Shown: positions 17,709 to 26,761 of the stretch, piece by piece
Layout of the letters: each line of letters starts with the position of its first letter
Position numbering within the stretch: the first letter of the stretch is position 1
DNA from: DASXHD01 sp036488725
Lineage (GTDB): Bacteria; Myxococcota_A; Polyangia; Polyangiales; Polyangiaceae
NCBI GenBank assembly: GCA_036488725.1
Contig: DASXHD010000052.1
Location: 21,211 to 85,210 of the forward strand
Length of the DNA stretch: 64,000 nucleotides
Reading direction: 5' to 3'
Made by a program: the position numbers and the translations under genes
Notes under the pieces: model-generated
What the model saw: only the letters and a program-made list of their open reading frames with translations
Database searches by the model: none
Told to the model about the DNA's origin: nothing

Positions 17709-17818
17709 CGGGAAAACCGGGCCGTTTGTAGCATAGGCCTGGCCGTTCGTTGCGCGCGCCGAGCCGCGGATTCGCCGAACGCGGGACGGATTCGGGCTAT
17801 GCTCGCCTGACCCCACCG

Positions 17819-19018
17819 ATGGCGGCCCTCAACCCGCTCACACGCGAGCTCGTCTTCAAGATCGTTTTTTACGGACCCGGGCTCGGCGGTAAGACGACGA
17901 CACTTCAAGCGATTCACGAGCGCACCAAGCCCGAGCACCGCGGCAAGCTCGTCTCGCTCGCGACCCCCACGGAGCGGACTCTCTACTTCGATTTCCTGCC
18001 CGTCCGCGTCCCGAAGATTCGGAACCTGAACGTCCGTCTCCAGCTCTTCACGGTGCCGGGGCAGGTCTATTTCAGCGCGACGCGCAAGCTCGTGCTGACC
18101 GGCGCCGACGGCATCGTCTTCGTCGCCGACTCGCAGCCCGCGCGCATGGACGCGAACCAAGAGTCGCTCGAGGATTTGAGCGGCAACCTCGCCGAGCACG
18201 GGCGGAGCCTCTCGCAGATCCCGCACACGTTTCAGTGGAACAAGCGCGACATCCAAGACGTCGTGAGCGAGGGCGAGCTCGATCGACGTTTCAATTTGTT
18301 CGCGGCGCCGACCACCGCGAGCGTCGCGACGCGCGGCGTCGGCGTGTTCGACAGCCTCGAGAAGATCACGCGTTTGGTCGTCGAGTCGTACAAGTCGAAG
18401 GTCCCGCGCGAAGCCGATCACGGGATCGCCGCGCTCGACGCCGACGATCTCGGCATCGAAGAGGCCGTGCGCGAGCTCGCCGAGTCCGACCGTGCGCCGA
18501 AAGCATCGCCTGCTCCGACGAGCGTGCGCCACTCGTCGCAGACGAAGCTCGCGCCGGCTGTGGTCTCGAGCTCGCCGCTGCCGCCGACGACGGACAAGGA
18601 CGCGGCCGCATCGTTCAGAGCTCCATCGCCGAGCTCGTCGGAGCTTCCGCTCACGGCTTCGCCGCCGCCCGTTTCGGGCGTCTTGAGCTTCGCCGAGCTT
18701 TGGCCCGAGGACGAGCGTCACGCCGTGCGCCACGCGGAGGCGTCGCTCGCAGCGGGCGATTGGGGCGGCGCGGTGCTCGCTTGCGATTTGCTCGTCGCGC
18801 GCGTGCTGGCGTCGGGCGCGTCGCTCGCCGGCACGGTGGAGGCCCCGCGCGATCCGGCGGTGGTCGCGATGCTCCTCGGGCTCTCCGGGCCGCGTTATCT
18901 CTCGTTTCGCACGACGGTTCGCGCGGCGCGTCGTCGCGAAGAGGTCGGCGCGCGCGGCGCGATCGACGCGTACCTCTTTGCGGTCGAAGCGCGACGCGCC
19001 CGCATGGACGTGGAGTGA
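17819..19018 (+). CDS. MglA-like small GTPase with a long C-terminal extension
   Basis: A 399-residue protein whose first about 195 residues align with Myxococcus MglA, the Ras-like polarity switch of gliding: P-loop GPGLGGKTT, TERTLYFDFLP, TVPGQVYF (MglA-type VPG in place of DxxG), VFVADSQ, the guanine motif NKRD and GVGVFDSL. After the GTPase comes a Ser/Pro/Ala-rich linker (about 200-300) and a second helical segment (about 300-395, with LWPEDERHAVRHAEASLAAGDWGGAVLACDLL). MglA itself is about 195 residues, so this is a paralogue with an added domain. It faces the polysaccharide genes across 110 bases. Role in motility or polarity is inferred from the family. Confidence 0.88.
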   Translation: MAALNPLTRELVFKIVFYGPGLGGKTTTLQAIHERTKPEHRGKLVSLATPTERTLYFDFLPVRVPKIRNLNVRLQLFTVPGQVYFSATRKLVLTGADGIVFVADSQPARMDANQESLEDLSGNLAEHGRSLSQIPHTFQWNKRDIQDVVSEGELDRRFNLFAAPTTASVATRGVGVFDSLEKITRLVVESYKSKVPREADHGIAALDADDLGIEEAVRELAESDRAPKASPAPTSVRHSSQTKLAPAVVSSSPLPPTTDKDAAASFRAPSPSSSELPLTASPPPVSGVLSFAELWPEDERHAVRHAEASLAAGDWGGAVLACDLLVARVLASGASLAGTVEAPRDPAVVAMLLGLSGPRYLSFRTTVRAARRREEVGARGAIDAYLFAVEARRARMDVE

Positions 19019-19020
19019 GC

Positions 19021-20250
19021 TCAGGCTGACGCAGGCCGCGGCTTCCACGCGGCAAACACGAGCGCGCCCGGCAGCGCGACGAGGCCGAGCACGATCAAGA
19101 CGCCGTGATAGTCGTTGTGCGTGCGATCGAGCACGTGCCCGACGAGCGGCGCCGCGACGATGTACGCGAGCGATTGCGCCGCGGCCGCGAGCCCGCCCGA
19201 CGCGCCCGCGCGCGCGAGCCCGATGCGACGAAAGAGATCCGCCGCGGCGAGCGCGTAGAGCGCGCCGCCGCCCATCATCGCGACCGAGCAGAGCGCGATG
19301 CCGACGGCCGGATCGCGCGTCCGAGCGACGAACGCGAGACACGCCTCGAGCGCGCCCGCGCCGAGCACGAGATCGCCGATGCCGCGCCCCGCGCGATCGC
19401 GACGCGACGCGAGCCAGCCGAAGAGCACCGCGCCGCCGTCGAACGCGAGCGGCGCCTCCCAAACCCATCGCGCCTGATGCTCTTGCGCCACGCCGAGCTG
19501 CGTCTCGAGGAGCTGCGGTCCCCAGTTGAGGACGAGCATGATCGCCGGCGCGCTCGCGATGACGAGCACGCAGGCGCGCTGCACCGCCGGCTCGGCGAAG
19601 AGCGCGATGAAATCCTTGAGCGGCGTGCGCGCGCTCGCGCGCTCGCGTCGCTCCAAGATCGGGCGCACGCTCGGGTGCGCCGTGACGCGCAGAAAGATGG
19701 GCGTGTACGCCGCGCCCACGAGCGCGATGCCGATCAACGCCCAGCGGAAGCTGTGCGTCCGCACCTCGAGCGCGATCGCCGCGGGCCCCGCGACCGCCGC
19801 GCCGATCGAGCTCCCGGTGAAGAGCCACGCGAGCGCCGCCGAACGCGACCGCTCCGGCGTCACCGCGCCGACCGAGCGCGCCGCCGCCGGGTACGTCGGC
19901 GACTCGGCGACGCCGAGCAAAATCCGAAGCACGAAGAGCCCCCAAAACCCGAGCGCGAGCGAGTGCATCGCCGCGACCGCCGACCAAACCAGCACAGCCG
20001 CAGCGAGCCCGCGACGCGCGCCCACGCGATCGACGAGCATCCCCGCGAGCGGCGCCCCGACGAGGTACGCAATCGAAAACGCGCTCGTCAGGGCGCCCCA
20101 CTGCGCATGGTCGAGCGTGAGCGCCCGCTTCACGGTCGGCCCGAGCGACGCCATCGACTGCCGGTCGACGTAGCTCACGGTCATGGCGAGCGTCGAGACC
20201 GCGATGACCCCGCGAACGCGGCCCGGCGCGATGCCGTTTTCTTCCGTCAC
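19021..20250 (-). CDS. MFS transporter
   Basis: A 409-residue inner-membrane protein with twelve predicted helices. It has the MFS loop 2-3 signature (GMLVDRVGARRG) and helix 1 motif TVSYVDRQSMASLGPTVKR, closest to the anion:cation symporter/sugar-acid branch (ACS, GudP/ExuT-like), which moves organic anions such as sugar acids. The substrate cannot be told from sequence. It is convergent with the MglA-like gene (2-base gap) and divergent from the kinase at 20305 with 54 bases between them. Confidence 0.85.
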   Translation of the reverse strand: MTEENGIAPGRVRGVIAVSTLAMTVSYVDRQSMASLGPTVKRALTLDHAQWGALTSAFSIAYLVGAPLAGMLVDRVGARRGLAAAVLVWSAVAAMHSLALGFWGLFVLRILLGVAESPTYPAAARSVGAVTPERSRSAALAWLFTGSSIGAAVAGPAAIALEVRTHSFRWALIGIALVGAAYTPIFLRVTAHPSVRPILERRERASARTPLKDFIALFAEPAVQRACVLVIASAPAIMLVLNWGPQLLETQLGVAQEHQARWVWEAPLAFDGGAVLFGWLASRRDRAGRGIGDLVLGAGALEACLAFVARTRDPAVGIALCSVAMMGGGALYALAAADLFRRIGLARAGASGGLAAAAQSLAYIVAAPLVGHVLDRTHNDYHGVLIVLGLVALPGALVFAAWKPRPASA

Positions 20251-20304
20251 GGGGTCGGAGAGTAGGGTGAAATCCGGCCTCGTTGCGTGCTAGATTGAAG
20301 GGAT

Positions 20305-22029
20305 ATGGTGGATCAGGTCGCGCCCGACGACATCGTCGAAGAGATCGGGCCCTCCACCGAGGATCTCGCGCCGGGCACGCACCTCGGTCGCTACGAGCTC
20401 CTCCTCGCGATCGCAAAAGGCGGCATGGCGCGCGTCTGGGCCGCGCGTCAGCACGGCCACCGCGGCTTCTCGAAGACGGTCGCCATCAAGACGATCCTCC
20501 CGCACCTCGCCGAGGAGCCCGAGTTCGAGCGCATGTTCCTCGACGAAGCGCGCATCGCCGCGCTCGTCCATCATCCGAACGTCTGCGAAATCTACGAGCT
20601 CGGCGAAGAAGGCAAAGTCCTTTATCTCGCGATGGAGTGGGTGAACGGCGAGTCGCTCGTCCACATTCTTCGCAGCTCCGGAAAGATGGCGCCGATGGAG
20701 CCGCGTCTCTGCGCGCGCATCATCGCCGACGCGTGCGCAGGTCTCCACGCCGCGCACCAGCTCACCGACGACATGGGCAAGCCGATGAACGTCGTGCACC
20801 GCGACGTCTCTCCGCACAACATCCTCGTCGGCGCCGACGGCAACGTGAAGGTCGCCGACTTCGGCGTCGCGAAGGCGCTCGGCCAAATGCACTCGGCGAC
20901 GGTCGCGGGGCAGGTGAAGGGGAAGATCGCGTACATGGCGCCGGAGCAGATCGCCGGCGGCGCGGCCGATCGACGCATCGACATTTTCGCGATGGGCGTG
21001 ACGCTGTACGAGGCGACGACCGGGCGCCGGCCGTTCACCGGCGAGGGCGATCCCCAAGTGATGCACGCGATCTTGAGCGGGCAGTTCACGCCGCCGTCGC
21101 GCATCATCCGCGGGTACCCGCCCGAGCTCGAGCAGATCGTTCTCTCGGCGATGTCGCAAGATCCGGCCGGCCGATTCGGCACGGCGGAGCGCATGCGCAT
21201 GGCGCTCGAAGAGTATCTCGCGCGAAGCGGCCCCATCGTCTCGCAGTCGAACGTCGGCGCGTTCGTTCATCAGCGCGTCGGCGGCGTCCTCGATCGACGT
21301 CGCGATCGCATTCGCGCGGCGGCGAACGCGCCCGGCAAAGAAGACATCAGCGGGGGCGGAGGCGCCGTCGGCGGCACGCCCTCCGCGCCGCAGCGCGCGA
21401 TCGCGAGCGGAGTCCACACGCGCGGCGCGGGGTTCACGCCCTCGACCGGCAGCAGCGCGCCGCGGGTCGACGCGACGGGCCCGTCGATCGTCGCGGCAAT
21501 GCAGCAGGCGCCGCAGACTCCGAGCGCCGCGAAATACGTTCTCGCCGCCGCAATCGGCGTCAGCGTCGTCGCCGGCCTGGGCGCGGTCGGCATCGTCGTC
21601 GCGCGAAATCGCGCGATGCAAAACGTCCCCGTCGCCGCGACGACCGCGGTCACCGTCGCGCCACCGAAGAGCGCCGCGCCGCCGATCGCGTCGGTCGCGC
21701 CCGTTGCGCCCACTCCTTCGCCGACGATCGAGCTCCGCGGCTTGCCCGACGAAGCGACCGTCCGCGTCGACGGCCAAGCGCTCGCCGCAGGCATCCGTGC
21801 GGTCGCCCGTCCCGCGCACGGCGCCAAGGCGACGCTCGAAATCTCCGCGCCCGGCTTCGCCGATCAAACCGTGACGCTGGACGAGAGCACCCCGTCCTCG
21901 CTAGAGGTGGCGTTGACGCTTCAATCGCCGCCGCCGCAGCCTACGGCGACGACCACCACGACTTCGACGAGCGGCTCGACCGGCCCCGCGCCCACTCACA
22001 AAGTGGCGCTCCCGGCGAACCCGTACTGA
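20305..22029 (+). CDS. Ser/Thr protein kinase with membrane anchor and PEGA-like extracytoplasmic domain
   Basis: A 574-residue transmembrane kinase. The catalytic domain (about residues 25-300) has the Gly-rich loop (AKGGMARVWAA), VAIK Lys, catalytic VHRDVSPHN (H165, R166, D167), DFG and the APEQ activation-segment end, so it should be active. A low-complexity linker follows, then one membrane helix (YVLAAAIGVSVVAGLGAVGIVVA, about 412-434) and a C-terminal beta domain (IELRGLPDEATVRVDGQALAAG) of PEGA type, likely sensing or binding in the periplasm. Two envelope protein genes follow directly, possibly in the same transcript. Confidence 0.92.
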   Translation: MVDQVAPDDIVEEIGPSTEDLAPGTHLGRYELLLAIAKGGMARVWAARQHGHRGFSKTVAIKTILPHLAEEPEFERMFLDEARIAALVHHPNVCEIYELGEEGKVLYLAMEWVNGESLVHILRSSGKMAPMEPRLCARIIADACAGLHAAHQLTDDMGKPMNVVHRDVSPHNILVGADGNVKVADFGVAKALGQMHSATVAGQVKGKIAYMAPEQIAGGAADRRIDIFAMGVTLYEATTGRRPFTGEGDPQVMHAILSGQFTPPSRIIRGYPPELEQIVLSAMSQDPAGRFGTAERMRMALEEYLARSGPIVSQSNVGAFVHQRVGGVLDRRRDRIRAAANAPGKEDISGGGGAVGGTPSAPQRAIASGVHTRGAGFTPSTGSSAPRVDATGPSIVAAMQQAPQTPSAAKYVLAAAIGVSVVAGLGAVGIVVARNRAMQNVPVAATTAVTVAPPKSAAPPIASVAPVAPTPSPTIELRGLPDEATVRVDGQALAAGIRAVARPAHGAKATLEISAPGFADQTVTLDESTPSSLEVALTLQSPPPQPTATTTTTSTSGSTGPAPTHKVALPANPY

Positions 22030-22059
22030 AACGCTTCAGCGCTTCATAGGATTGGTCGC

Positions 22060-23061
22060 ATGCGCGCACGTACGCTCTTTCATCGCTTCACCCTCTGCGC
22101 GGCGCTCGCCGCATCCGTCGCCCTCGTGCCCGCCGCCGCGCGCGCGCAAGACGATCCGACCACCGCCGAAGCCAAGAGACAGTTCCTGGCGGGGACGAAA
22201 GACTTCAGCGCGGGCAAGTTCGCCGAAGCGGCGCAAGCCTTCGAAGCGGCCGCCGCGCTCAAGCCCAACGGCGTCGCGCTCTACACCGCGGCGCTCGCGT
22301 GGGAGCAAGCGAACCAGTCCGAGCGCGCCGCCGACGACTACGGCCGCGCCCTCGCGCTCCCCGGCGGCAACCTCAACGCGCAGCAAACGACCACCGCGAA
22401 GGATCGTCTCGTCGCGCTCGAGAAGGTCCTCGGCACGATCGACGTGACCGGCCCCGACGGATACAAGGTCCAGCTCGATCAGTTCTCGCAGGCGCCCGTC
22501 CCCTCGCGCGTCCACGGCACCGCGGGCACGCACACGCTCAACGTCTTCGCGCCCGACAAGCCGGCGGAGAAGCGCGAGGTCCTCCTCGAGGGCGGCCAAA
22601 CGCAAAAGCTCGACGTCGCGCCCGTGCCCGTCGTCGTCAAACAGCAAACGCCCCCGCCGGTGGTCGCGCCGAAGGAAGTCGTCGTCGAGAAATCCGTCTC
22701 GCACATCTCGGTGCTGAAGGCCGCGGGCTGGGCGTCGATCGGCGTCGGCGCGACGACCGTGCTCGCCGCCATCCTGCTCGGCGTCTCGGCGCAAGACGCG
22801 GGCGACGCGTACAACGCGGCGCCGAGCCACGCCGGTTACGTCCACGCCAACGCCCTCGCGGATTGGTCGACCGGCGCGTGGATCACGGCCGGCATCTTCG
22901 TCGCCGCCGGCGTCGCGCTCGTTCTCATTCCGGAGAAGCCCGCCGCGCAGACCGAAACGCAGGCACCGAAACCGGACGCCAAGCCGCAGGAAGAAAAAAC
23001 CGACGCGCGCCTGGTCGTCTCGCCCGCGCTCGGCGGTCTCGTCCTTCGAGGGAGCTTCTGA
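22060..23061 (+). CDS. Exported TPR/PEGA-type membrane protein
   Basis: A 333-residue protein with signal peptide (HRFTLCAALAASVALVPAAARAQ), a TPR-like helical part (EAKRQFLAGTKDFSAGKFAEAAQAF through about residue 125), a PEGA-like beta domain (IDVTGPDGYKVQLD to LDVAPVPV), a Val/Pro-rich linker and two C-terminal membrane helices (about 225-250 and 270-290). This layout is common in myxobacterial genomes next to PknB-type kinases. It starts 30 bases after the kinase and its stop overlaps the next gene start by one base (TGATG). Exact function unknown. Confidence 0.8.
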   Translation: MRARTLFHRFTLCAALAASVALVPAAARAQDDPTTAEAKRQFLAGTKDFSAGKFAEAAQAFEAAAALKPNGVALYTAALAWEQANQSERAADDYGRALALPGGNLNAQQTTTAKDRLVALEKVLGTIDVTGPDGYKVQLDQFSQAPVPSRVHGTAGTHTLNVFAPDKPAEKREVLLEGGQTQKLDVAPVPVVVKQQTPPPVVAPKEVVVEKSVSHISVLKAAGWASIGVGATTVLAAILLGVSAQDAGDAYNAAPSHAGYVHANALADWSTGAWITAGIFVAAGVALVLIPEKPAAQTETQAPKPDAKPQEEKTDARLVVSPALGGLVLRGSF

Positions 23062-24542
23062 TGCGCGCGCGTCTCGTCCTCGCCTCCGTCATCGTCGCCT
23101 CGACGCTCGACGCGATCGCGCTCGCCGGCGACTGCTCGCTCGGCCTCGACCCGAACAAGATCCCCGACGCCGATGCGTCGTTCGAAGGCGGCAGCGACGC
23201 CGGCACCGATGCACCCAACCCGGTCGCGTGCAAGGCAGACCCCGACTGCAAGTCGAGCAACGGCTGTCTCTCCGGCACGTGCGACACGGTCCGAGGCCAG
23301 TGCGTCTACACGCTCTGCAAGACGACGGCGAGCTGCAACGTCTCGGTCTGCGACGAGGGCTCGCACACGTGCTCCGCGCCGAAGGTCCTTCCGTTTCACG
23401 CGGGCTCCTTCCACGTCTCCATCGGCGCCGCCGGCTGCAACGGCAATAACCCGGGCGGCGGGCCCGGCGCGCGCAGGTGTCTCGCGGCGGTCTACCCGTA
23501 CGTCTTCTTCGGGACGACGAACGGCGTCGTCGCGTATCCGGTCGACGACCCGACGGCGACGGCTCCTCCGGCGATCCCGGTGGGCGGTCTGCCCTTCTTG
23601 CCGAGCTTCATCGTCGCGAGCGGCAGCACGGTCTATTTCGTCGGCAGCGTCCAGGGCGCGGGGCCGACCTACAAGCTTCCGATCGCGTCGCTCACGGTGC
23701 CGACCGATCCCACGCTGAGCGAGCTCACCGCGAACACGGTCTTCGACACCGTCAACGAGCCGAGCGTCGAGCTGGTCGTGCCCGACGCTTCGGGCGGCAT
23801 CTACCTCGTCCACCACGACGCGGTGAACTCGGATCCGGAGAAGCTCGTGACCGCGCCGCTCAAGGATCTCGACATCGTCACGTTCACCTCGACGTCCGGT
23901 TTGCCCGCCAACAGCACGGTCTCGGCGGCGAGCGGCACCCGGCTCGTGACCTTCCGTCCGCAAAACGGCGGCGCGTACGACACCTTCTTCAGCCTCGAGA
24001 CGAACGCGGCGGCCGGTGCGCCGCAGCCGACGTCCGAGCAGTCGACGCTGCCGACGATGGCGCAGACGTACCAGAATCACTACCTCGCGCAGACGCCGAC
24101 CGGCGGCCTCCTCTGGTCGACCGAGTCGGTCATCGTGCCGAACGACGGCGGCGCTGCACAAACGATGTCGGCGCGCGTCGCGTGGGTGCTCGCCGACGGC
24201 GACGCGGGGACGTTCGACGCGAGCGCGCACGTCGACGTCGCGAGCTACGGCCTGCCCGGCCTGCCGACCCCGGACCTCTCCGGCCCGCTCGCGTGGCTCG
24301 ACCCGAACGACATGGTCGTCATCTCGGCGCTCCCGACGAACACCGCGCAATCCCAAGTCCTCGTCGCGACGCGCAACGGCACCCCCGCGGTCGTCCCGAG
24401 CCGTTCGTACACGCTCCCGTTCCACCCGAGCGAGCTCGCCGTCACGACGTCCAACGGCTTCGCCTACGTCGCGACCCCCGACCAGACCAACCCGACGACC
24501 GCCGCGAACATCCACGTCTTCGGCGCGACCTGCAACAACTAG
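23061..24542 (+). CDS. Secreted protein with Cys-rich head and beta-propeller-like body
   Basis: A 493-residue exported protein. The N-terminus (MRARLVLASVIVASTLDAIALAGDC) is signal-like with a possible lipobox LAGDC that is imperfect. After an Asp/Gly-rich linker a Cys-rich module (CKADPDCKSSNGC to CDEGSHTCSAP, about residues 55-110) precedes a repetitive beta-rich body (YPYVFFGTTNGVVAYPVD, GGIYLVHHDAVNS, NGFAYVATPDQ) that looks like a beta-propeller of about six blades. No enzymatic motif. It is coupled to the upstream gene by a TGATG overlap; its stop overlaps the convergent hydrolase stop. Confidence 0.75.
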   Translation: MRARLVLASVIVASTLDAIALAGDCSLGLDPNKIPDADASFEGGSDAGTDAPNPVACKADPDCKSSNGCLSGTCDTVRGQCVYTLCKTTASCNVSVCDEGSHTCSAPKVLPFHAGSFHVSIGAAGCNGNNPGGGPGARRCLAAVYPYVFFGTTNGVVAYPVDDPTATAPPAIPVGGLPFLPSFIVASGSTVYFVGSVQGAGPTYKLPIASLTVPTDPTLSELTANTVFDTVNEPSVELVVPDASGGIYLVHHDAVNSDPEKLVTAPLKDLDIVTFTSTSGLPANSTVSAASGTRLVTFRPQNGGAYDTFFSLETNAAAGAPQPTSEQSTLPTMAQTYQNHYLAQTPTGGLLWSTESVIVPNDGGAAQTMSARVAWVLADGDAGTFDASAHVDVASYGLPGLPTPDLSGPLAWLDPNDMVVISALPTNTAQSQVLVATRNGTPAVVPSRSYTLPFHPSELAVTTSNGFAYVATPDQTNPTTAANIHVFGATCNN

Positions 24543-25516
24543 AGACCCGCCGCTCGCAAGAACGCGAGGACGTCGTCACCCCACGCGGGCGCCGGGCCGC
24601 CGGCGCAGAACGCGTGGCCCTCTTCGTGCGTCGCGCCGTTCGCCGGAAAGATTCGAACGCGAACCGGTTTGCCCGCGTCGCGCATGAGGCTCGAGAGCTG
24701 CTCGCTCGGACGCGTATCCCAGTCGTTCGCCGCTTGAAGGAAGAAGACCGGCACGCGCGCGCCCCGCGCCGCGGCCTTCATCTTCTCTTGCAGCAGCGAG
24801 GAGCGCGCCCAGCTCATCGCGCCGCCCGCGAAATCGATCGCCGCGACGATGCCCGGCGTACGCGCGGCGGCGAAGAGCGCCTCGATGCCCCCGAAGGAGC
24901 ATCCCGAGACGGCGACGCGCGACGCGTCGACGAACGGCAGTGACGCGACGTAGGCGACGGCGGCGCTCACGTCGTCGACTTGCGTCTCGAGCGCCGTGAC
25001 GCGCGCCTCGGCGCCGTTCATCGCGCCGACATACGGTCCCGCGTCCGCGGAGCGCCCGTGCCCGCGGCGATGTGGAACGAAGACGACGAACCCGCGCGGC
25101 ACGAAGAACTCGGCTTGCCCACGCTTGTCGCCGGGGAGCCGCTCGCTCCCGTGGTTGAAGACCATGGCGGGATGCCGCCCAGGCGTCTTCGGCCGCCAGA
25201 GAAAGCCGTGGAGCGTGAGCGCACCGCTCGGAAACGCGACGAGCTCGGGCGCATCCGGATTCGCGACGTCGGCGGGCGGTGGAGGCGGGAGCGATCGTGC
25301 CGCCGGCGCCGGCTCGCGCGCCGCGTGACAAGCCGAGAGAGCGGCCGTCAGGACGCCAAGCGACGAAAGAGCTGAAAACGGCCTATTCGCGCCGCGTTTC
25401 GGCCGCCGAAGTACGGCGCGAACAGCCTTCGCGCCAGGCTCCGTGCGCCGAAGCGTTGCGCGATGAGCGACCGCGTCGGGTTTCGGGCGCTCGAGCGCAG
25501 CGCGCACGGTCTTCAC
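24539..25516 (-). CDS. Alpha/beta hydrolase (dienelactone-hydrolase-like), probably a lipoprotein
   Basis: The catalytic domain contains the nucleophile elbow GCSFGG, an acid in ANDWDTRPSE and the His in THEEGH, with MVFNHGSERLPGDKRG near the oxyanion loop. Upstream is a lipoprotein-like hydrophobic stretch ending LSAC, but no ATG is near: the only reasonable starts are GTG codons at 25516 and 25507, which leave a 60-residue Arg-rich head before the lipobox, or an ATG at 25633 inside the upstream gene. GTG 25516 is used (325 residues, eight bases after the upstream stop). Substrate unknown. Confidence 0.65.
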   Translation of the reverse strand: MKTVRAALERPKPDAVAHRATLRRTEPGAKAVRAVLRRPKRGANRPFSALSSLGVLTAALSACHAAREPAPAARSLPPPPPADVANPDAPELVAFPSGALTLHGFLWRPKTPGRHPAMVFNHGSERLPGDKRGQAEFFVPRGFVVFVPHRRGHGRSADAGPYVGAMNGAEARVTALETQVDDVSAAVAYVASLPFVDASRVAVSGCSFGGIEALFAAARTPGIVAAIDFAGGAMSWARSSLLQEKMKAAARGARVPVFFLQAANDWDTRPSEQLSSLMRDAGKPVRVRIFPANGATHEEGHAFCAGGPAPAWGDDVLAFLRAAGL

Positions 25517-25523
25517 GCGACGA

Positions 25524-26234
25524 TCACGTCGCCGGAGCGAGCGGCGCTGCGGGTGCGGTCGCCGCTCCGTCGGCCGAAGTCGGCTTCGCTTTCGTCGCAG
25601 GCCGCGCCGTCGGCGCCTCGAAGAGGGCCGCAAAGAGGCCGCGCGTGCCGTCGTCTTCCGCGACGCGCGCGGCGTTCTTCAAATGCGTGAACGACGTGAC
25701 CCAATCCACGCCGAGCGCGTCGCGCTTCGCGATCGCCGCCGTGTGAGCCTTCGCGAGCGGCGCGATTTTCTTGAGCGCGCTCTCCACCGCCGCGGCCGCC
25801 TTGCCGAGCTTCGCAGCGACGCTCTTGGTCGCGCTGCTCGCGCTCTTCCAGCTCGCCGCCTGCTTCGCGAGCTGCTTGGTCTTCTTCACTTCGACCTCGA
25901 CACGAACGATGACCAGCTCACTCGGCGGCGGGAGCTTGAAGAGCGAGAGCGGATTACCCTTCGGCGCGCCGTCGCCAATCATCTTCGCGGCGAGGAGCTT
26001 CACGAGCGCGTCCTGCGCGCCGTCGGTCTCTCCGACCCGCTCCTCGGCGGCGACGAGCCGTTGCTCGGCCACCTCGACGGCGCGCTGCGCCGCCGAATAC
26101 GCCGTGTGCGCTTTGGCAAACCGCGCGAGCTTCGCCTTGATCACGGTCGTGTTGACGCTCTTGGCTCCCTGAATCACACGGTCGCCCGCCGTGATGCGCG
26201 AGCTCGGATTGTTCTTGGCTTGAATGGTCCCCAT
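25524..26234 (-). CDS. Unknown Ala/Lys-rich helical protein
   Basis: A 236-residue soluble protein starting at MGTIQAKNNPSSRITAGDRV. It is almost entirely predicted helix and coiled coil, in two long arms (about residues 30-75 and 100-180) split by a Pro-containing segment (FKLPPPSELVIVRVEVEV), and it ends in a Pro/Ala/Thr-rich tail. Lys/Ala-rich composition may indicate nucleic-acid or polyanion binding, but no motif supports this. The frame can be extended to a TTG seven codons upstream; the ATG is preferred. It precedes the hydrolase on the same strand. No family recognised. Confidence 0.65.
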   Translation of the reverse strand: MGTIQAKNNPSSRITAGDRVIQGAKSVNTTVIKAKLARFAKAHTAYSAAQRAVEVAEQRLVAAEERVGETDGAQDALVKLLAAKMIGDGAPKGNPLSLFKLPPPSELVIVRVEVEVKKTKQLAKQAASWKSASSATKSVAAKLGKAAAAVESALKKIAPLAKAHTAAIAKRDALGVDWVTSFTHLKNAARVAEDDGTRGLFAALFEAPTARPATKAKPTSADGAATAPAAPLAPAT

Positions 26235-26315
26235 GCGTGCGATGAAAACCGGCAATCGCGATGCTCGTCAAGACACGCTGGTACGCCGTCGGCGCCGGCG
26301 CGTTAGCATGTCGAC

Positions 26316-26594
26316 GTGAAGCTTCGTCCAAGCGAGCTCGTTCTCGAAGGGCGCTGGAACGTCGTCGACGGTCGAATCGCGCCCGACGACGTGGCCGAGC
26401 GCGTGCGCAGTCTCGCTCGCGATGTCCTCGAGCGCGTCGCGTCGGATGCCAGCGGGTGGGACACGCTTTATCTCGATCCCGCGGACGGCCGATACTGGGA
26501 GCTCACGTATCCCCAAGGTCAGATGCACGGTGGCGGCCCGCCGCGTTTGGCGGTCATCTCGGTCGAGCAAGCTCGGGCGAAGTACCGCGTGTGA
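26316..26594 (+). CDS. Imm27-type immunity protein, no adjacent toxin
   Basis: A 92-residue protein starting at a GTG. It carries the strongly conserved Imm27 pattern: an N-terminal ELVLEGRWNVVDGRI segment, SGWDTLYLDPADGRYWELTY and QMHGGGPPRL followed by VISVEQARAKY. Imm27 proteins neutralise toxins of polymorphic and contact-dependent systems. No toxin, secretion-tip or polymorphic-repeat gene lies within the window, so it is an orphan: a defence against a neighbour's toxin, or a family member put to another use. Assignment is from remembered family motifs. Confidence 0.7.
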   Translation: MKLRPSELVLEGRWNVVDGRIAPDDVAERVRSLARDVLERVASDASGWDTLYLDPADGRYWELTYPQGQMHGGGPPRLAVISVEQARAKYRV

Positions 26595-26605
26595 CGTTGC
26601 GCGAC

Positions 26606-26623
26606 CTCCGCGGCGGCGCGGAG
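26606..26623 (+). terminator. GC-rich hairpin after the Imm27-type gene
   Basis: CTCCGC and GCGGAG form a perfect 6-base stem with a 6-base loop, 11 bases after the stop codon and with no T-run. The whole 167-base gap to the convergent phosphorylase gene (26595-26761) holds no other feature; the hairpin may end or protect either transcript. Confidence 0.35.
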
Positions 26624-26761
26624 CGACGCCGAGGGGACGTCTGCCGCGCGCAGGCGTCGGGCGCAGAGGCGCGTGCAGGCGCTCGGGGGCAGCGCGTTCG
26701 GTGCGGCGCCGAGCCCGGCCGAGCACGACGCCGAGCACGGCAGGGTGGGGCCTCTGAAAGA

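Noticed and set aside
25517..25633. ATG at 25633 as start of the alpha/beta hydrolase
   Set aside because: It would overlap the upstream gene by over 100 bases and add an Arg-rich head of shadow composition.
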